In this document: positions 48,890 through 60,591 of the stretch, piece after piece
Layout of the letters: each line of letters begins with the position of its first letter
How positions within the stretch are numbered: position 1 is the first letter of the stretch
Assembly (NCBI GenBank): GCA_019095985.1
Contig: CM032666.1
Span: 46,716,793-46,780,792 of the forward strand
Length of the DNA stretch: 64,000 nt
From: Streblospio benedicti
Lineage: Eukaryota; Annelida; Polychaeta; Spionida; Spionidae
Direction of reading: 5' to 3'
Program-made: the position numbers and the translations under genes
Notes under the pieces: generated by a model
Database searches by the model: none
The model's input: only the letters and a program-made list of their open reading frames with translations
What the model was told of the DNA's origin: nothing

Positions 48890-49968
48890 TTCTGAGTTGA
48901 GTTCATAGCCTACAGACTTCGTGCGTATAGTCTTAACCAACCCAATCGGGGCTTGGGTATAATACTTAAAATCATGTTTCCTATTTTACTCTGGTTCGAT
49001 AGATTTTTAGGACCTAATATATTCAATATCTTTTTTAAATGGAAGGTAACCTCCCATCAAATCTTCACTTTTTTAAAAGCTTTTGATAAGATCTTTCCAT
49101 ATGATGAAAAAAATTTGCTTTAAAAACATTTTAGAGCAGTATTTTTAATGGTAATAGTAAAATCTTGTATTTGACTCCATGTAAATCATCGGTTCACACA
49201 TGCCACACATGCATTGCGTTTTGACTTATAAATCTCAAACGAGCTAGGCGACATGAGTAAAAAAAAAAAATTTTTTTATTGACATCTACACAGTTTAAAC
49301 TTTACAATTGGTAATCATTAAATATCAAAAGAAAAACTGTCCAGTCCCACCTTAACAGCATCTAAAAGTGCAATACACAATAACTGTATAAAATCTTGAA
49401 TGAAATCCACATGTAAACTCCATCCCAATAAGTTGGAATATCCTATCAATACCCCCGCCCAATACAGAAAACAAAACTTATAAAAAAACACAAATTTTAA
49501 AATTAAAATAAAGCCTTCCAATTCTCAGTATCAAACACAAACAACTCAGAAATCTTTGCTTTGCACAATCATCAAGAATAAAAAATTTAGAAATCATGCA
49601 GATTTTAGTAGATTGTAGAGGTCATAAACTGAAACCTATTGGGCCGAAAACTAGAACGCACATTTACATGATTTAGTAGCGCATGAACACGAATCTTACA
49701 GATTCTGTGTAAATATCATTGTATGGCATCAAGGAAACGTTTATATGAGGATATGTTATGATTTATGATACATGTGAAGAGCTGTTCATTACCAATTATA
49801 ATGGAACTTACTTTACATTTGTACGTTATTTTAATGTTAAAAAAAAAGAAGTATAGTTTTAATGCAGGGGCCGGATTCTGAGAGGGCCGAAAACGAGTTG
49901 CGTTACCCTACCAGCTAATGGAACAAAAAATGACTGCAAACTATATTGATTATAAAGTGTTCGCTTAC

Positions 49969-50100
49969 TTGAAGTTGTTGTCCATGTGTTGTCTGCAGCT
50001 GCTTCAGAAGTGACTTCAGTCCAACTTCCTGCTGCTGCTGCTGCATAATATGAGATTCTTTTGTCCTAGGGCTTCCCCATATATTATTTTGTCCAGGTCC
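49969..50100 (-). CDS. PATL1: PATL1 exon 6: IWG motif and Gln-rich stretch
   Basis: Encodes 44 residues beginning GPGQNNIWGSPRTKES, followed by a short Gln run (QQQQQ) and LKSLLKQLQTTHGQQLQ, ending at GTAAGC. IWG resembles the conserved SIWG/SIWD of Pat1 proteins. Phase 0 at both ends. Confidence 0.78.
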
Positions 50101-50218
50101 CTGTTCAATCCAATGATAGATTATGTACAAACTTAAAATGGACTACATATACGTGTACAACTACAATTTGAAGTATCATGCAGTTAGTAAATGGATGGAT
50201 ATGAATATGAATTCTTAC

Positions 50219-50290
50219 CAACATGTCAGTATGTAACAATCCAGGTGGGGAACCAGGACCAAACAGGTCATCAAGATTTGCCAATTGGGA
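50219..50290 (-). CDS. PATL1: PATL1 exon 5
   Basis: Seventy-two bases, phase 0 to 0, from CTTTTCCAG to GTAAGA, encoding SQLANLDDLFGPGSPPGLL and HTDML. It contains no recognisable domain, but it is open, well spliced and in phase with both neighbours. Confidence 0.7.
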
Positions 50291-50568
50291 CTGGAAAAGC
50301 AATGATGGAATGAAGCGCATATAGCGAAAGAACAGGAATTGTCAGACCTCACGCTCAGCCCCAAAACGAAAACAATTCCTAATTTATTTCTCATCTAAGA
50401 AAAGAATAGGTATTAAATCAAAATCACAATAAAAACACTGAAGTTATGGACGTATGTAATTTTCGTAAGTTTTAAGGAAAATAAGATGAAAGATGAAGCT
50501 GTTATTGTGTTGAGATTTTATTGATGGACGATTGGGTAGAGGTCATTTTACAACACTAGGCAGGGTTG

Positions 50569-50577
<9 letters not shown>

Positions 50578-50599
<22 letters not shown>

Positions 50600-50616
50600 T
50601 AATATAATATAATATA

Positions 50617-50650
<34 letters not shown>

Positions 50651-50651
50651 G

Positions 50652-50732
<81 letters not shown>
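50578..50732. repeat. (AT)n microsatellite
   Basis: Interrupted by AATAT variants and one GGG; in a PATL1 intron, directly left of the element starting at 50754. Confidence 0.97.
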
Positions 50733-50737
<5 letters not shown>

Positions 50738-50753
50738 TCATGTCAGTCTATTT

Positions 50754-51656
50754 CAGAGTCTATTTTAGAAAAAAACAAAAGTGAGACTTTGTTCTCATAT
50801 ACTTGAAAAAAGTGGGTACAGTGTCACCGGAAAGCGGGGACCAACGGTCCCCGCCATGCTAGGGGGGTCTGGGGGCATGCCCCCCCAGAAAATTTTGAAA
50901 ATTAGAAGTTGTTTTTAGAGCATTTGGGCCATTCTGGGGATTATTTCATGGGTGCAAAAAGGATATTTTTTACATGTAAATATAATTCAATTATAACAAC
51001 CTAACTTCTAAATTGACAAAAATATTGAGTGTTTTGTGTTTATATCAAATGTATCAATAATATTGTTGTTTAACATTCTTTAAGATTTTGAACACAATAG
51101 ATATTTTCAATACTACATTTATTGTTACTAAGGTGAACTACAGCGTCGTACTATCAGGACGAGGAAAACGGTTCGACTCGTTTTTTACTTCGTAAGTAAA
51201 TGGCGACGACGATGTGCTAAAAAACACCCCGATATAAAATAAAATCACATACTTCCTTCTTTTTTAAATACCCCGACGATCTACAACCACAAATGTCACA
51301 TTTTTTTAAAAATTTATCTTCTGACAATTAGTTCCGCCATCTTACCTGTAAAAAATCACCCCTTGCCCGTTATAACGCAGTCAGCAAACGAGTACAAAAA
51401 CCGAATATGCCAAATAAAAGAAATGCGTGGCGCATTACTTTGGTAACTTCGTAAGTAAATGGCGACGACGATGCATTATCTAGTTTCAATCGAGGATCAT
51501 TTTTGTTGGATTATTACGCTGATTCGCACTGCTCATTAAAATTTTCGAACTAGGTTAATAAAGTGCGATCATCTGTACCCACAGGTGTTTGAAAAATGCG
51601 AATCAGTGTGTTATTTATGCGAGAATTACGCTATTTCGCGTCCTAAAATAGACTCT
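50754..51656. mobile_element. 903-bp TIR element with GC-rich palindromes
   Basis: Ends CAGAGTCTATTTTAG and CTAAAATAGACTCTG are inverted, and GTGGGTACAG near 50813 is matched by CTGTACCCAC near 51575. Just inside the left end are GCGGGGACCAACGGTCCCCGC and GTCTGGGGGCATGCCCCCCC, both palindromic. A direct repeat, CTTCGTAAGTAAATGGCGAC, occurs near 51188 and 51448. No transposase frame was seen. Superfamily not recognised. Confidence 0.72.
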
Positions 51657-52317
51657 GCTTTTTGTTCTACAATAATTTCGATATTCTAAACAGATTGATG
51701 ATACTGTTTTTAGAGTATGTTCTGTTATCGGTTTTGTGAAAGTTTGGTAAAAATCAAATGAAAATGAAATTGCTTTTAACCCTAATCAGTACATTATGGA
51801 AAGGACCCAAGGGGTATACCTTTTGTCAAATGTTTTTATCCGCTTGGTATTTAATAGTATTCTTTTCCTTTTATGTAGTTGATTGGAGTCCTTTTAGGAA
51901 GTTGTTAGCTCATATCTTGCCATTATAAGGAGTGAGAATTATTAAATTTTTTGAAATATTAGGACCTATGTCAAAATTATTGGGGTCCATATGGACCTCA
52001 GATGATGAAATCCCAAGGTTATTCAGTAATTTGACCTATTATAAGATTTGTATAATAAAAAGCATAACTCTTTCTTTGTTATTATTATCTGACACAGTCA
52101 TAATTATCTTATGAATGTATTCGTATCACAGAAAAAACCATGAATCAAAAAGAGGATGACATGAAATTATTGGAGGCCAAGTGGACCCCTTTTGTACAGA
52201 TTAGGGTGTTTTGGTGAATGAAATGATGAGGATTAAGCAAACTCTAATCATAAACAGATGAAAGGTCATCACGTACACTCGTGAGCTAAATGAGAACTGA
52301 AGTTTAATGTTGCTTAC

Positions 52318-52407
52318 ATGCTTTCCATCATTTGTTATTGGAACTCCTCCTCTTTCTTCTTCATCATCATCAACTACCAATTGGCTAAGGCTGTGCTCTA
52401 GTTCATC
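52318..52407 (-). CDS. PATL1: PATL1 exon 4: acidic segment
   Basis: Ninety bases in phase 0 at both ends, from a TGATTCAG acceptor to a GTAAGC donor, encoding DELEHSLSQLVVDDDEEE and RGGVPITNDGKH. It occupies the place of the ERLSKMVIENELED segment of vertebrate PATL1. The sequence alone is weakly diagnostic; position, splice sites and phase support it. Confidence 0.72.
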
Positions 52408-54022
52408 CTGAATCAACACATATTTCAAAATCAAATCATACCACAAATACGAAAAAACATTGTATGGCTAGCTTTGACTAGCTATGCACAACATATTAAG
52501 GAAAAGTAAAAATTGTTCTTTCCTTCCCAGACAATCCTGCAATGTCTTTTACATGGCTTTTATCTGATATACAGGACTTACATCATACTTGACACCTGTA
52601 GATTGTTTTCATATAAATAGTTCCTACTTTATACTGGTAATTAGCATATCTATTCGGCAAGTGATCAAAACATAATATCTGCAACCCTGATATCTCATCA
52701 TGACTCAAATTTCGGATAATGGTACAACACAGAGCATATAGTGCCCCAGATCACTGATGAAATTTACTAGTCTACAGAACAGAACTAGTATAAGAAAGTT
52801 ACTCTTCGGTCTCGTCCTACATATTCCCCACAAAAATACTAAGACTTAATACTTGTCTTGAACTAGTAGACGAGTACTTATTTGGAGCACTGGTGTAGCC
52901 ATATCGCTTTCTCATCCTGACATGCATTTGTTCTTATACATTGTATTATTATATTTATGGCAAGGGCTGCAGCAATATCATAACGTACCATTCATAATAC
53001 CCTGCCAACCAATCCCTAATATATGCTGTGATTGAAATACCACCGAACAAGTATCATACAGCACAGCTGATGATCAACATTTCCTAATGTGCTGACAGCA
53101 AGTTCATGGAGAAACATTTTCTATCATAACTAAAAAATAGTAATGAATATCAAATTAAAAGTTATAGGAATGAAACGATATTTTTTTTGTGGATCTACAT
53201 TGCAAATTTTATAATTCAGATTAGTTTACATAATACTGAACACTTAGACAGGCCTGCCAACCCCATCTAGAGACAAGTTGTACTTTTTGCACCCCGAATA
53301 TCAAGGGCTCAATATATTGCTCAAAACTTGCTTTTGAGCCCTTGACACCAACCCAATTAGGTCAGAAATATGCATAATTCAACAGGTAAACTTAACATTA
53401 ATATTCATCCTCTATCGTATCGTGCGTTGTCGCCACGAATATGTCCTTTATCTTATTTATAAAGGCTGTCTAAAGGTACTCTTAATCGCTTTGCGCTCCA
53501 ATATGGTGTTTGGATTTATTACAGCGTGCAATAAAGGCTAATTGCCACGTGAGGGCCGTGTTATTGTTGCTTTTCCCCACGGCAAATGGCGGATTGTTTA
53601 AATCGGCCTGGAAGCGAGATAGTTGTGAAACGAATGGATTTGCATCATAACAATAATATATCCATCAAGAATTCAACTGTCGGATTAATTATGAACCAAT
53701 TATGAAGCCATGGACAAAAGGAAATTTTCTAAAGCCACATGCATTGTTTGATAATCGCAGTGTTTTGTGCGTTCGTGCTGGTGATTATGAAATTTGACAG
53801 CTTACGACGAACATAATTTGAAGACGTTTTTATAGAGGTTTTCACACAAGTAGGTTGTTTTATATCTATTTTCAAATTATCTGTACCCTTTATGATGACG
53901 CACTGCAGTCATATTATTTTACAAGTAAGAGAACTTGTAGAAATTCATTCTTCTAAAGTGTGTCTCAAACCTGTCTTTTTAATCGATGGCGGCAACAGCC
54001 ACTTGTTTGGATGCTATTCTAG

Positions 54023-54122
54023 NNNNNNNNNNNNNNNNNNNNNNNNNNNNNNNNNNNNNNNNNNNNNNNNNNNNNNNNNNNNNNNNNNNNNNNNNNNNNN
54101 NNNNNNNNNNNNNNNNNNNNNN
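54023..54122. other. Assembly gap (100 N)
   Basis: Exactly 100 N, inside the PATL1 intron between exons at 57351 and 52407, where the exon phases do not agree. Confidence 0.99.
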
Positions 54123-55087
54123 CTATTAGCGCATGCGTATTGTACTGGCAATTAAAAAATATGGCGACGAAGGAAAAAATTATCACGTCATTTCATCGAT
54201 TGTTCACGAATATCTCTAAAATACGGAAAAATCATTTATAAAAAATATATCCGCCAGAAAGCTTGAAAAACATACTATCAAATGCCGGAGTTGTATGCTC
54301 GTATTCTGTGTATGAATCTCGTATGAATACGGGCTAAGTCGTACGAGTTGGCAGCCTTGCTTAGATAAAAATGAAATTTTTTCAGTGTGTGAAAGACAGA
54401 CATTAATATTAACCCTTTACCCCTCAAAACGGCCTAAAACCGCCTTGGGCCCTCTCCCTCAAATCGGCCTAAACCGGTCAGCTGATTTCACATGTTTGGG
54501 TGTCAAAAGCTTCGTCATACAAGTCATTCGTTTGGAGTATAGCAGCGGTGCCATCGTGATTAAAACTAGATAACTATATGTAAAACCATATGAGGAATCG
54601 TCGTGCACAATTTATTTTAATGGTTAGCTTTTATTTTAAGAGAATATACAGAAGTTTCATTTGACAGCATTACTTTGCACTTCCAAATGGCGCCATGTTT
54701 GCCATATCGCACCAAATGCAAACACACCAATGTTTGATCGCGTTGTAGACATACTCATTATGGTTCAATCTTGATGAGAAATACATATTTGTGTTCCTTA
54801 CAACTTAAGCTTTATTATGATATATAATTCAGTTCCAAAAGAAACCGATAAATATTTTTAATTATTTTCTAAATTACTGTGATTTATTTACTTTGAAGCT
54901 AGGCTGCAAATACGGGTATTATACCACAGCCCTAACTGATCCGAATATGGATATTGGAAATGTGATGTTTTGTTTCAAAACATTTGTGAAATTGGGAATG
55001 GGGTAAGCCAAAATGGTTGCTTTGTATTTTGGTGAAAAAATGGTTGAAATACGAGAATTTTTAAGGAAATTATGGCAGCTTAACCCG

Positions 55088-55155
55088 CTTAGTGCCGGGG
55101 CGCATATATGCACCTCAGATTTTACGTCCCTTTAGTGCCGGGGCGCATATATGCC
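55088..55155 (+). repeat. Two copies of TTAGTGCCGGGGCGCATATA
   Basis: The unit appears at about 55089 and 55132, 43-44 bp apart, in a PATL1 intron. Sequence of this type is common near MITE ends, but no partner end was found. Confidence 0.6.
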
Positions 55156-56424
55156 GCTATAATGCGCCTCAGTTTTCAGAAAAAACAGTTTGAGTTTGTC
55201 TGCCATATTCGTATATAAACACTCGTGGTTCTAGTCTCAAATTCCGTTATGTCAACAACAACAACTTAACCTTGACATTCTGATGCATTTCTAGAAGTAA
55301 ATAAGCAGCATAGTGTTAATATTTTAATTATATTAGTGTGAACGAATATTTACCCACCAAACACGCTTTATCTGCTGCAATTTTGAGCCTCGAAATACTC
55401 TTATTTGTGTTCGCAAAACCATGGCTTGTCATACATGGCTGGAATGCCTAAATGAAACCCTGCTATTCATCGAGACCTTAAACAAATGTGAAACTAGACT
55501 CATCAACGTCATATACTGATATCTATTTTGAGCCTTAAAAGCGTGGTATTCTTAGGCTCAATCGCCACAAAACACGTTGACACTGCTAAGGAAACCCCAA
55601 TTAGCCTTTATCAAGAGCGCTCTTAACGATTCTATATCAGCGACGCTCCTTGCGCAAGGCTGATTTTCAGGAAATACCGGTTTTTTGGTAAGCGTGACAA
55701 AGTTGAAGAATTTGAAGAAGAATTATCATATTATTCGTCATCCATGCACCATCTTATTGTATCTTGGATAGCGAATCACAGATAAACCGTTTGGCAAACT
55801 ACCCAATAAGTGTGGACGTTGGAAATCTACTATTTCTATCAAAACGGATGATGTTTTTGTCGGGTGATCGAGTGGTGGCACTGGTGCCTGTCAAAACTTC
55901 AAGGCAATGAAGAAATAAAAAGTTGAACACGTCTTTGGTACGCAATATTGTAAGTAAAAATATATTATGAAATAGGGATGGTTTATGTTTTTTGTGTCTA
56001 TCCTGGATAAAAACTCGCTGCACTTAAAATTTCTACTGCTACTACGACATTTAAAATCAACCACGCAAGCTGTCAAATGAATGGAAGATTACTCGAAATT
56101 GTCAAAATTTAACTTTATGCTGTATGTATCTTTATTTATAATGGTAAAAATAAGAAACTAGAAGTCTCCTGAATGTGTACTGTAAATGTGAAAATGTTCT
56201 GATGAAAAACGTAAGAGCTACAAAGGATCATATTTCAACTATGACAACTGAAGCCCCCCACTGTGAACAACACGTCACGAAAAATGCGTGTCTGGCACTG
56301 AGGGGGAGTATAGTGAATTTACTGCTGGCGTCAAGAGGGTTAAAGTTGGCAACGCAGCTCCGACAAATGGAAAGATTTTATACTTGCTACCCTGCAAATA
56401 TTTGCGAGGATACAAGGAATGTCA

Positions 56425-57215
56425 TGTAATAAAACATCGTAACTTCATCAAAAGTAGGCCAAAGTACACCAAAATCTAATCAGCTCTGGAAAGTAGTACA
56501 ACAAAGCTAGATATGAAGTTTAGTGACCCTAAGTCAAATACTTCTCCCTGTAGAGTGGTAACAAATTTTATTACGCAACGCTCACAAGTTCGTAAAAAGC
56601 AGGCCAAAGTGTACCGTCAATTCAACTATGGAGACTAGTATAGTGAACTTAACTGTAAAGTTTAATGACCATAGGTGAAATACTTTTCCCAGTGAAGTGA
56701 TATCAATAATTTTACTCAAATATTAGAAAAAAAATCAAAAGTAAGCCAAAGTACACCAATATCAAATCACGTGAGGAGAGTGATAGAGACATACCAAATG
56801 TCAAGTTTGGTGATAAGTCATAAACTGTTCCCAGGAGACAGATAAACACAATTACGTAATAATTTGTTTTTAAAAACACATCGTAACTTCATCGAAAGTA
56901 GGCCTAAGTACACCAAAATCAATCAGCTCTGGAGAGTAGTACAAGGAAGCTAAATATGAAGTTTGGTGACCATAGGTCGAATACTTCTCCCTGTAGCGTG
57001 TTAACAAACTTTATTGCGTAACGCTCGTAAGTTTGTCAAAAGTAGGCCAAAGTACAAACAAAAATTATTGAGCGGTAACTTTTTCCACAAACAAGACATA
57101 TTCAATTTGCAAATCAATAGCTCAGGTAGTCTTTGAGTTAGCAGCCTGTTTATTTCGGACGGACGGACAGAAGCAAAGCAAGAAATCCCCCTTCGGACTT
57201 CGTCCGGGGAGATTT
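56425..57215 (+). repeat. Higher-order tandem repeat (A-B-C units), copy 2
   Basis: Same family as 32330-33530: A at about 56453, B 56600, C 56750, A 56900, then a shortened unit and the same tail with GGACTTCGTCCGGGGAGA. Lies in a PATL1 intron, antisense to that gene, with its end about 140 bp from exon 3. Confidence 0.85.
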
Positions 57216-57350
57216 AAAAATAGCGTTTCATTCCTATAATTCAAATTTTGATATTCATTACCACTTTATAGTTATGTTAGAGAATGTTACTCCATGACCT
57301 TACTGTTAGCACACAAGTGGCACGTTGATCATCAAATGAAAATTGCTTAC

Positions 57351-57429
57351 CTCTTGAGAATTGCCTTCCTCTGTGTAGACTCCAAAAAGTCACTAGCCAG
57401 TTTTTCATGGACTTCTTCCCAGTCATCAT
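57351..57429 (-). CDS. PATL1: PATL1 exon 3
   Basis: Encodes DDDWEEVHEKLASDFLES then TQRKAILK and two bases, ending at a strong GTAAGC donor. DDDWEEVHEKLA aligns with DDDWQEAHERLA of vertebrate PATL1. It ends in phase 2, which does not fit the phase-0 start of the next recognised exon at 52407, so an intervening exon is probably unrecognised or lost. Confidence 0.88.
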
Positions 57430-57607
57430 CTATCAAAATGTTTAATTAACTTTAATCACATTTTTCTGAAACCATGTATCATTTGCTTATTTTATGAAGC
57501 ACAATTTAAGAGTATATGTTTCTTAGTATATGTTTTAAAATACAGTAAAGTAATTAAGATTTTCTGTTGTTGCAAAGAAACAATCAAAATACTTCTAAAT
57601 TTCTCAC

Positions 57608-57710
57608 CAATAGCACCTGCTCCAAATGTTTCATCATTCAAAAGATCAATTTCTCCATCATCTGGACCTTCACCAACTGAGCCTTCCAACCCACCACTAG
57701 AACCCTGGGC
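57608..57710 (-). CDS. PATL1: PATL1 exon 2: DDX6-binding type N-terminal motif
   Basis: Begins AQGSSGGLEGS after a TTCACCAG acceptor and ends ...LLNDETFGAGAI plus G at GTGAGA. The NDETFGAGA string matches NDDTFGSGA of vertebrate PATL1, the region that in studied Pat1 proteins contacts DDX6/Me31B. It joins in phase to exon 3, restoring AIDDDWEE. Confidence 0.9.
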
Positions 57711-58457
57711 CTGGTGAACATAAAGATATTAGATGTAAAATAAATCTAGTTACAATATTGGAGTTGTTTCCCAAACAAGAAACTTGTATTGACATAACTT
57801 TTCAAGCATTTAACTATCAATGCAGAGTTCTTGTACAATTGAGAAAAAAAACTTCAACAACTTTTCCTTAAACATTTATAAAATTACCTGCCTTGAAGAG
57901 AATGTTAAGCAAAGGAGTAACCTTACCAACAATTTGTCAGTCATTCATAAAATAAACTATGGTCATTCAGAATCAGAACAATAAGGAATAATTACTAGTG
58001 ATGGGAATTGGCAGCTCTTTGGATGATCAATTAGCTAAGAACCGGTCAAACACATATTCATGCCCAAGCCACGTCCACAAAGTTATGAAATTTAATGAAA
58101 ATCTGGTGGACGTAGTCATCAGTGGTAATTTTTAGTCACTTTAGACTTGGATGTCATCTCGTATACAACTGTAGCACTGCAGGTCACGTCTCCAGTGTGG
58201 CTATAAAAAGTTCATTTCACTGCCACAGCATAGTCTACTCCGGAGTACAGTAAATAGTGTTGTATGGCGTATAAAACAGTGCATTTAATTTGTCAATATC
58301 GTCTGCTACAGTGAGTGAAGGCAGAGTATCAATTCAGATGCAGCACTAGTAATTACGTCTGGTATTTTTAGTTACTTGTCATAAACCATATTAGAAAAAC
58401 GCATCCAAAGAAAGGTATTAACATTTTAAAAGGAATCATTTGATGATAATTAACACA

Positions 58458-58604
58458 TAGAGCATCAATCACACTATTCGACCAAACACAATCCATGCAT
58501 TTTACGTATGACGTAAAGTCCCAGTTGTAGATCATGATGTCACTAAATTTCACATAGTAAAATTCATGGATTAAGTACATGGCCGGTTTTAGCGATTGGT
58601 GCTA
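58458..58604. mobile_element. Fold-back MITE family F, copy 2
   Basis: Bounded by TAGAGCATCAATCACACT and the inverted AGCGATTGGTGCTA, with inner inverted matches (AATCCATG...CATGGATT). Shares the left end and the GGTTTTAGCGATTG right end with 44496-44576. Confidence 0.65.
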
Positions 58605-58730
58605 TGGTCCGGTCTAGGGAGGGTGCTACCATTTTAATTGTGCACTATATTTAAGCCACGCTTCCCGCCAGCTGCCCATAACACAACTGCAAGGTCTGCG
58701 GATTATCCAATTGAACAAGAGGTTATCTAC

Positions 58731-59138
58731 TAGAGGTGAAATGATACACCGATGCATCGCTGAATCACAGTTCATTTACTCACGATGAAAGTATCGATAC
58801 GATAGTCTATGCCGCGATACTTTCACGATACAACTGTTGACATATTTAAATGCAAAATATTTGTTTTTTCTAGTAAATTCCTCGCATTTTCACCAGTATA
58901 GACGCCGCCATATTTGTTGTCATTGTGAACGGCATTCCAAATGAAATGTTGTCAACGGAATAGTGATGGCGAACGGTGCTCAGATAATTTAATCTTGATT
59001 TCTTACGCCGGTGTTCACGTGCTACGTATACTGAGCATGTCTATGTATATTGACTAATTATCGTAATAAGTATCGTATCGCTAACAAAGTATCGTGATGT
59101 GTATCGTATCGCTACTGAAGCTTATCGTTGCAGCCCTA
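58731..59138. mobile_element. hAT-type nonautonomous element with 8-bp duplication
   Basis: Left end TAGAGGTGAAATGATA and right end TATCGTTGCAGCCCTA are imperfect inverted repeats. TTATCTAC stands directly outside both (58723-58730 and 59139-59146), a perfect eight-base duplication, as expected of hAT. The interior is rich in GTATCGTATCG words. No transposase. Confidence 0.9.
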
Positions 59139-59152
59139 TTATCTACATCTAA

Positions 59153-59590
59153 TAGGGCGTTCGAAACCACTCGTATTTACAGTAAGTACGAGTTCATGAG
59201 TGGTGAAAACCGTTCAAAACAAGTTTATCTCGTCTTTACGACTGGTGAACTGGGAGCTGAAGGAAGCACTACGAGATGCTGGTGCATAAGCGCACTGACT
59301 GACTGACAAAATGGCCGTGCCCATAACATTCTTCTATAATATCGCAGACAGTTTCATAAAATATATTTATAACAACAGGCTAAAAGTCTACCAAACTAAT
59401 AAGATTGATAGATATATAACTGTATTGACCCATTCATTTAAGTCCGGGTTTATGTACTAACCCTGCATGCAAGTTTTTTAACAGATGTATTTCCCACTTG
59501 CTATATATAAGTGGTATCGAATAGCCACAACTCGTAGCTACGACTTATCAACTCAGAAGTACCAGCTCACGAGTGGTTCCGAATGCACCA
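59153..59590. mobile_element. TIR element family H (TAA duplication), copy 1
   Basis: Ends TAGGGCGTTCGAAACCACTC and GAGTGGTTCCGAATGCACCA are inverted, with TAA outside both. About 438 bp, noncoding. It matches the element at 62567-62966 along its length (GTGGTGAAAACCGTTC, ACAACAGGCTAAAAGTCT, TTTAAGTCCGGGTTT). It starts only 14 bp after the hAT element. A PIF/Harbinger-type origin is inferred from TAA. Confidence 0.85.
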
Positions 59591-59607
59591 TAAGATTGTG
59601 AAACCAA

Positions 59608-59925
59608 CATTCTATCATTCTGTGCATAAATCACCGCCAATAACCCATTCTGATTGGTGGAGCGGCGTGCTCAATTTTACGTTTTACTGCACGAGAGGAG
59701 ACCCCAGTCTAAATTAGACTAGTAACGTCAAATTATCTATACAGCCGCTGACGTCGCATGGTCAAACTGGCACCGAGACCATTATGTTTTATTTTAAAAT
59801 AAAAACGAAACAGACACTCGTTTTGTGTGGATTTTAGTCATGCTAGAATGGTATTTTACCACGAGATTGTAGTGTAAATCGTGAAATTGAGCATGCTGAC
59901 GTCTGCTTTACCCGAACGATGTGAC
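59608..59925. mobile_element. Palindromic MITE family P, copy 3
   Basis: Starts CATTCTATCATTCTGTGC, contains CAGCCGCTGACGTCGCATGG and ATTTTAGTCATGCTAGAATG, and ends with the conserved TGAGCATGCTGACGTCTG loop, here with a damaged hairpin arm. Lies in PATL1 intron 1, less than 200 bp from exon 1. Confidence 0.78.
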
Positions 59926-60103
59926 GATAGACTAGTCACGATACTATATAGACCCTACTGTCATAATTAGATTCCGTAAACCAATGGCGTTGTGTGAAGG
60001 ATAAAAAGTAAGTTTCTACAATACCAAGAGAAAAAATTGGGCAAACTATAACGAGCAATAACAAGAAATGTATCGTTATAACATAGTACTCAATGTTACG
60101 CAC

Positions 60104-60142
60104 TGGTGTGTCAGTGTTAAAACCAAAAAATGAATCCGCCAT
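60104..60142 (-). CDS. PATL1: PATL1 exon 1 (start codon)
   Basis: Encodes 13 residues, MADSFFGFNTDTP, in a good start context (GACGATGGCG) and ends at a GTGCGT donor in phase 0. Insect and other invertebrate Pat1 proteins begin with a similar SFFGF motif, and the exon joins in phase to the exon at 57710. The intron that follows holds three small transposons. Short length keeps certainty below the later exons. Confidence 0.72.
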
Positions 60143-60591
60143 CGTCAAGTTTTCTCCATTTTCTCGACGCACAGACACAATGAACTTATAGTCCATAAAC
60201 CCCAAAATCAATTCTTTCGCATAGGTATATAATTGATATGGTGAAATAAAACTCAAAGTTATATTTTAATTTGTGTTTCATAACAATATTTATATGCCAC
60301 AATATTGGCATGAATACGTAGATTTTATATATTTTATTTTGCGACTACATGTCAGCCTTAATATACTTATCGTTTCACTGTTACACCATGCTAAAAGGCG
60401 TCTATCGAGACTAGTTTCACATCCTCCATTTTTAACGAAATAGTGCGGAAATTGCCGATACGGAAATGTCCGAAGAAGTTTTTTAACTATTATATCGTTA
60501 TAGTGTATCAATGTATGTTATGAAAGGCGTTATCATGTAATAGACAATATTTCCTTTCCAACAGTAGGTCATATACCATTGTCCATTCAAT
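60143..60591. promoter_or_regulatory. Candidate bidirectional promoter between PATL1 and DEAF1
   Basis: The start codons of minus-strand PATL1 (60142) and plus-strand DEAF1 (60592) are 449 bp apart and diverge. Both transcription start sites and 5' UTRs must fall in or near this interval unless there are noncoding first exons. The stretch is AT-rich, has no long repeat and no obvious CpG island; a bidirectional promoter is inferred from geometry only. Confidence 0.6.

Larger units (their letters stand above)
39731..60142 (-). other. PATL1: PATL1 gene (Pat1 homologue, decapping activator), 15 exons visible, 3' end missing
   Basis: Gene span inferred from 15 minus-strand exons: 60104-60142, 57608-57710, 57351-57429, 52318-52407, 50219-50290, 49969-50100, 46644-47087, 46376-46523, 45624-45920, 42754-42817, 42393-42503, 41695-42271, 41433-41568, 41133-41284 and 39731-39798. 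All junctions agree in phase except exon 3 to exon 4, where one small exon appears to be missing. About 835 residues are visible. Pat1 proteins bridge the helicase DDX6, the Lsm1-7 ring and Dcp2 in P-bodies to trigger decapping. The visible part covers the N-terminal motif, a Pro-rich centre and the conserved mid region; the C-terminal helical Pat1C domain, which would need roughly 300 more residues, is not found downstream. Introns are loaded with transposons. Confidence 0.9.

Noticed and set aside
60290-60511. Minus-strand 73-residue frame inside the PATL1-DEAF1 interval
   Set aside because: No family resemblance or splice support; it lies in the presumed promoter and 5' UTR region.
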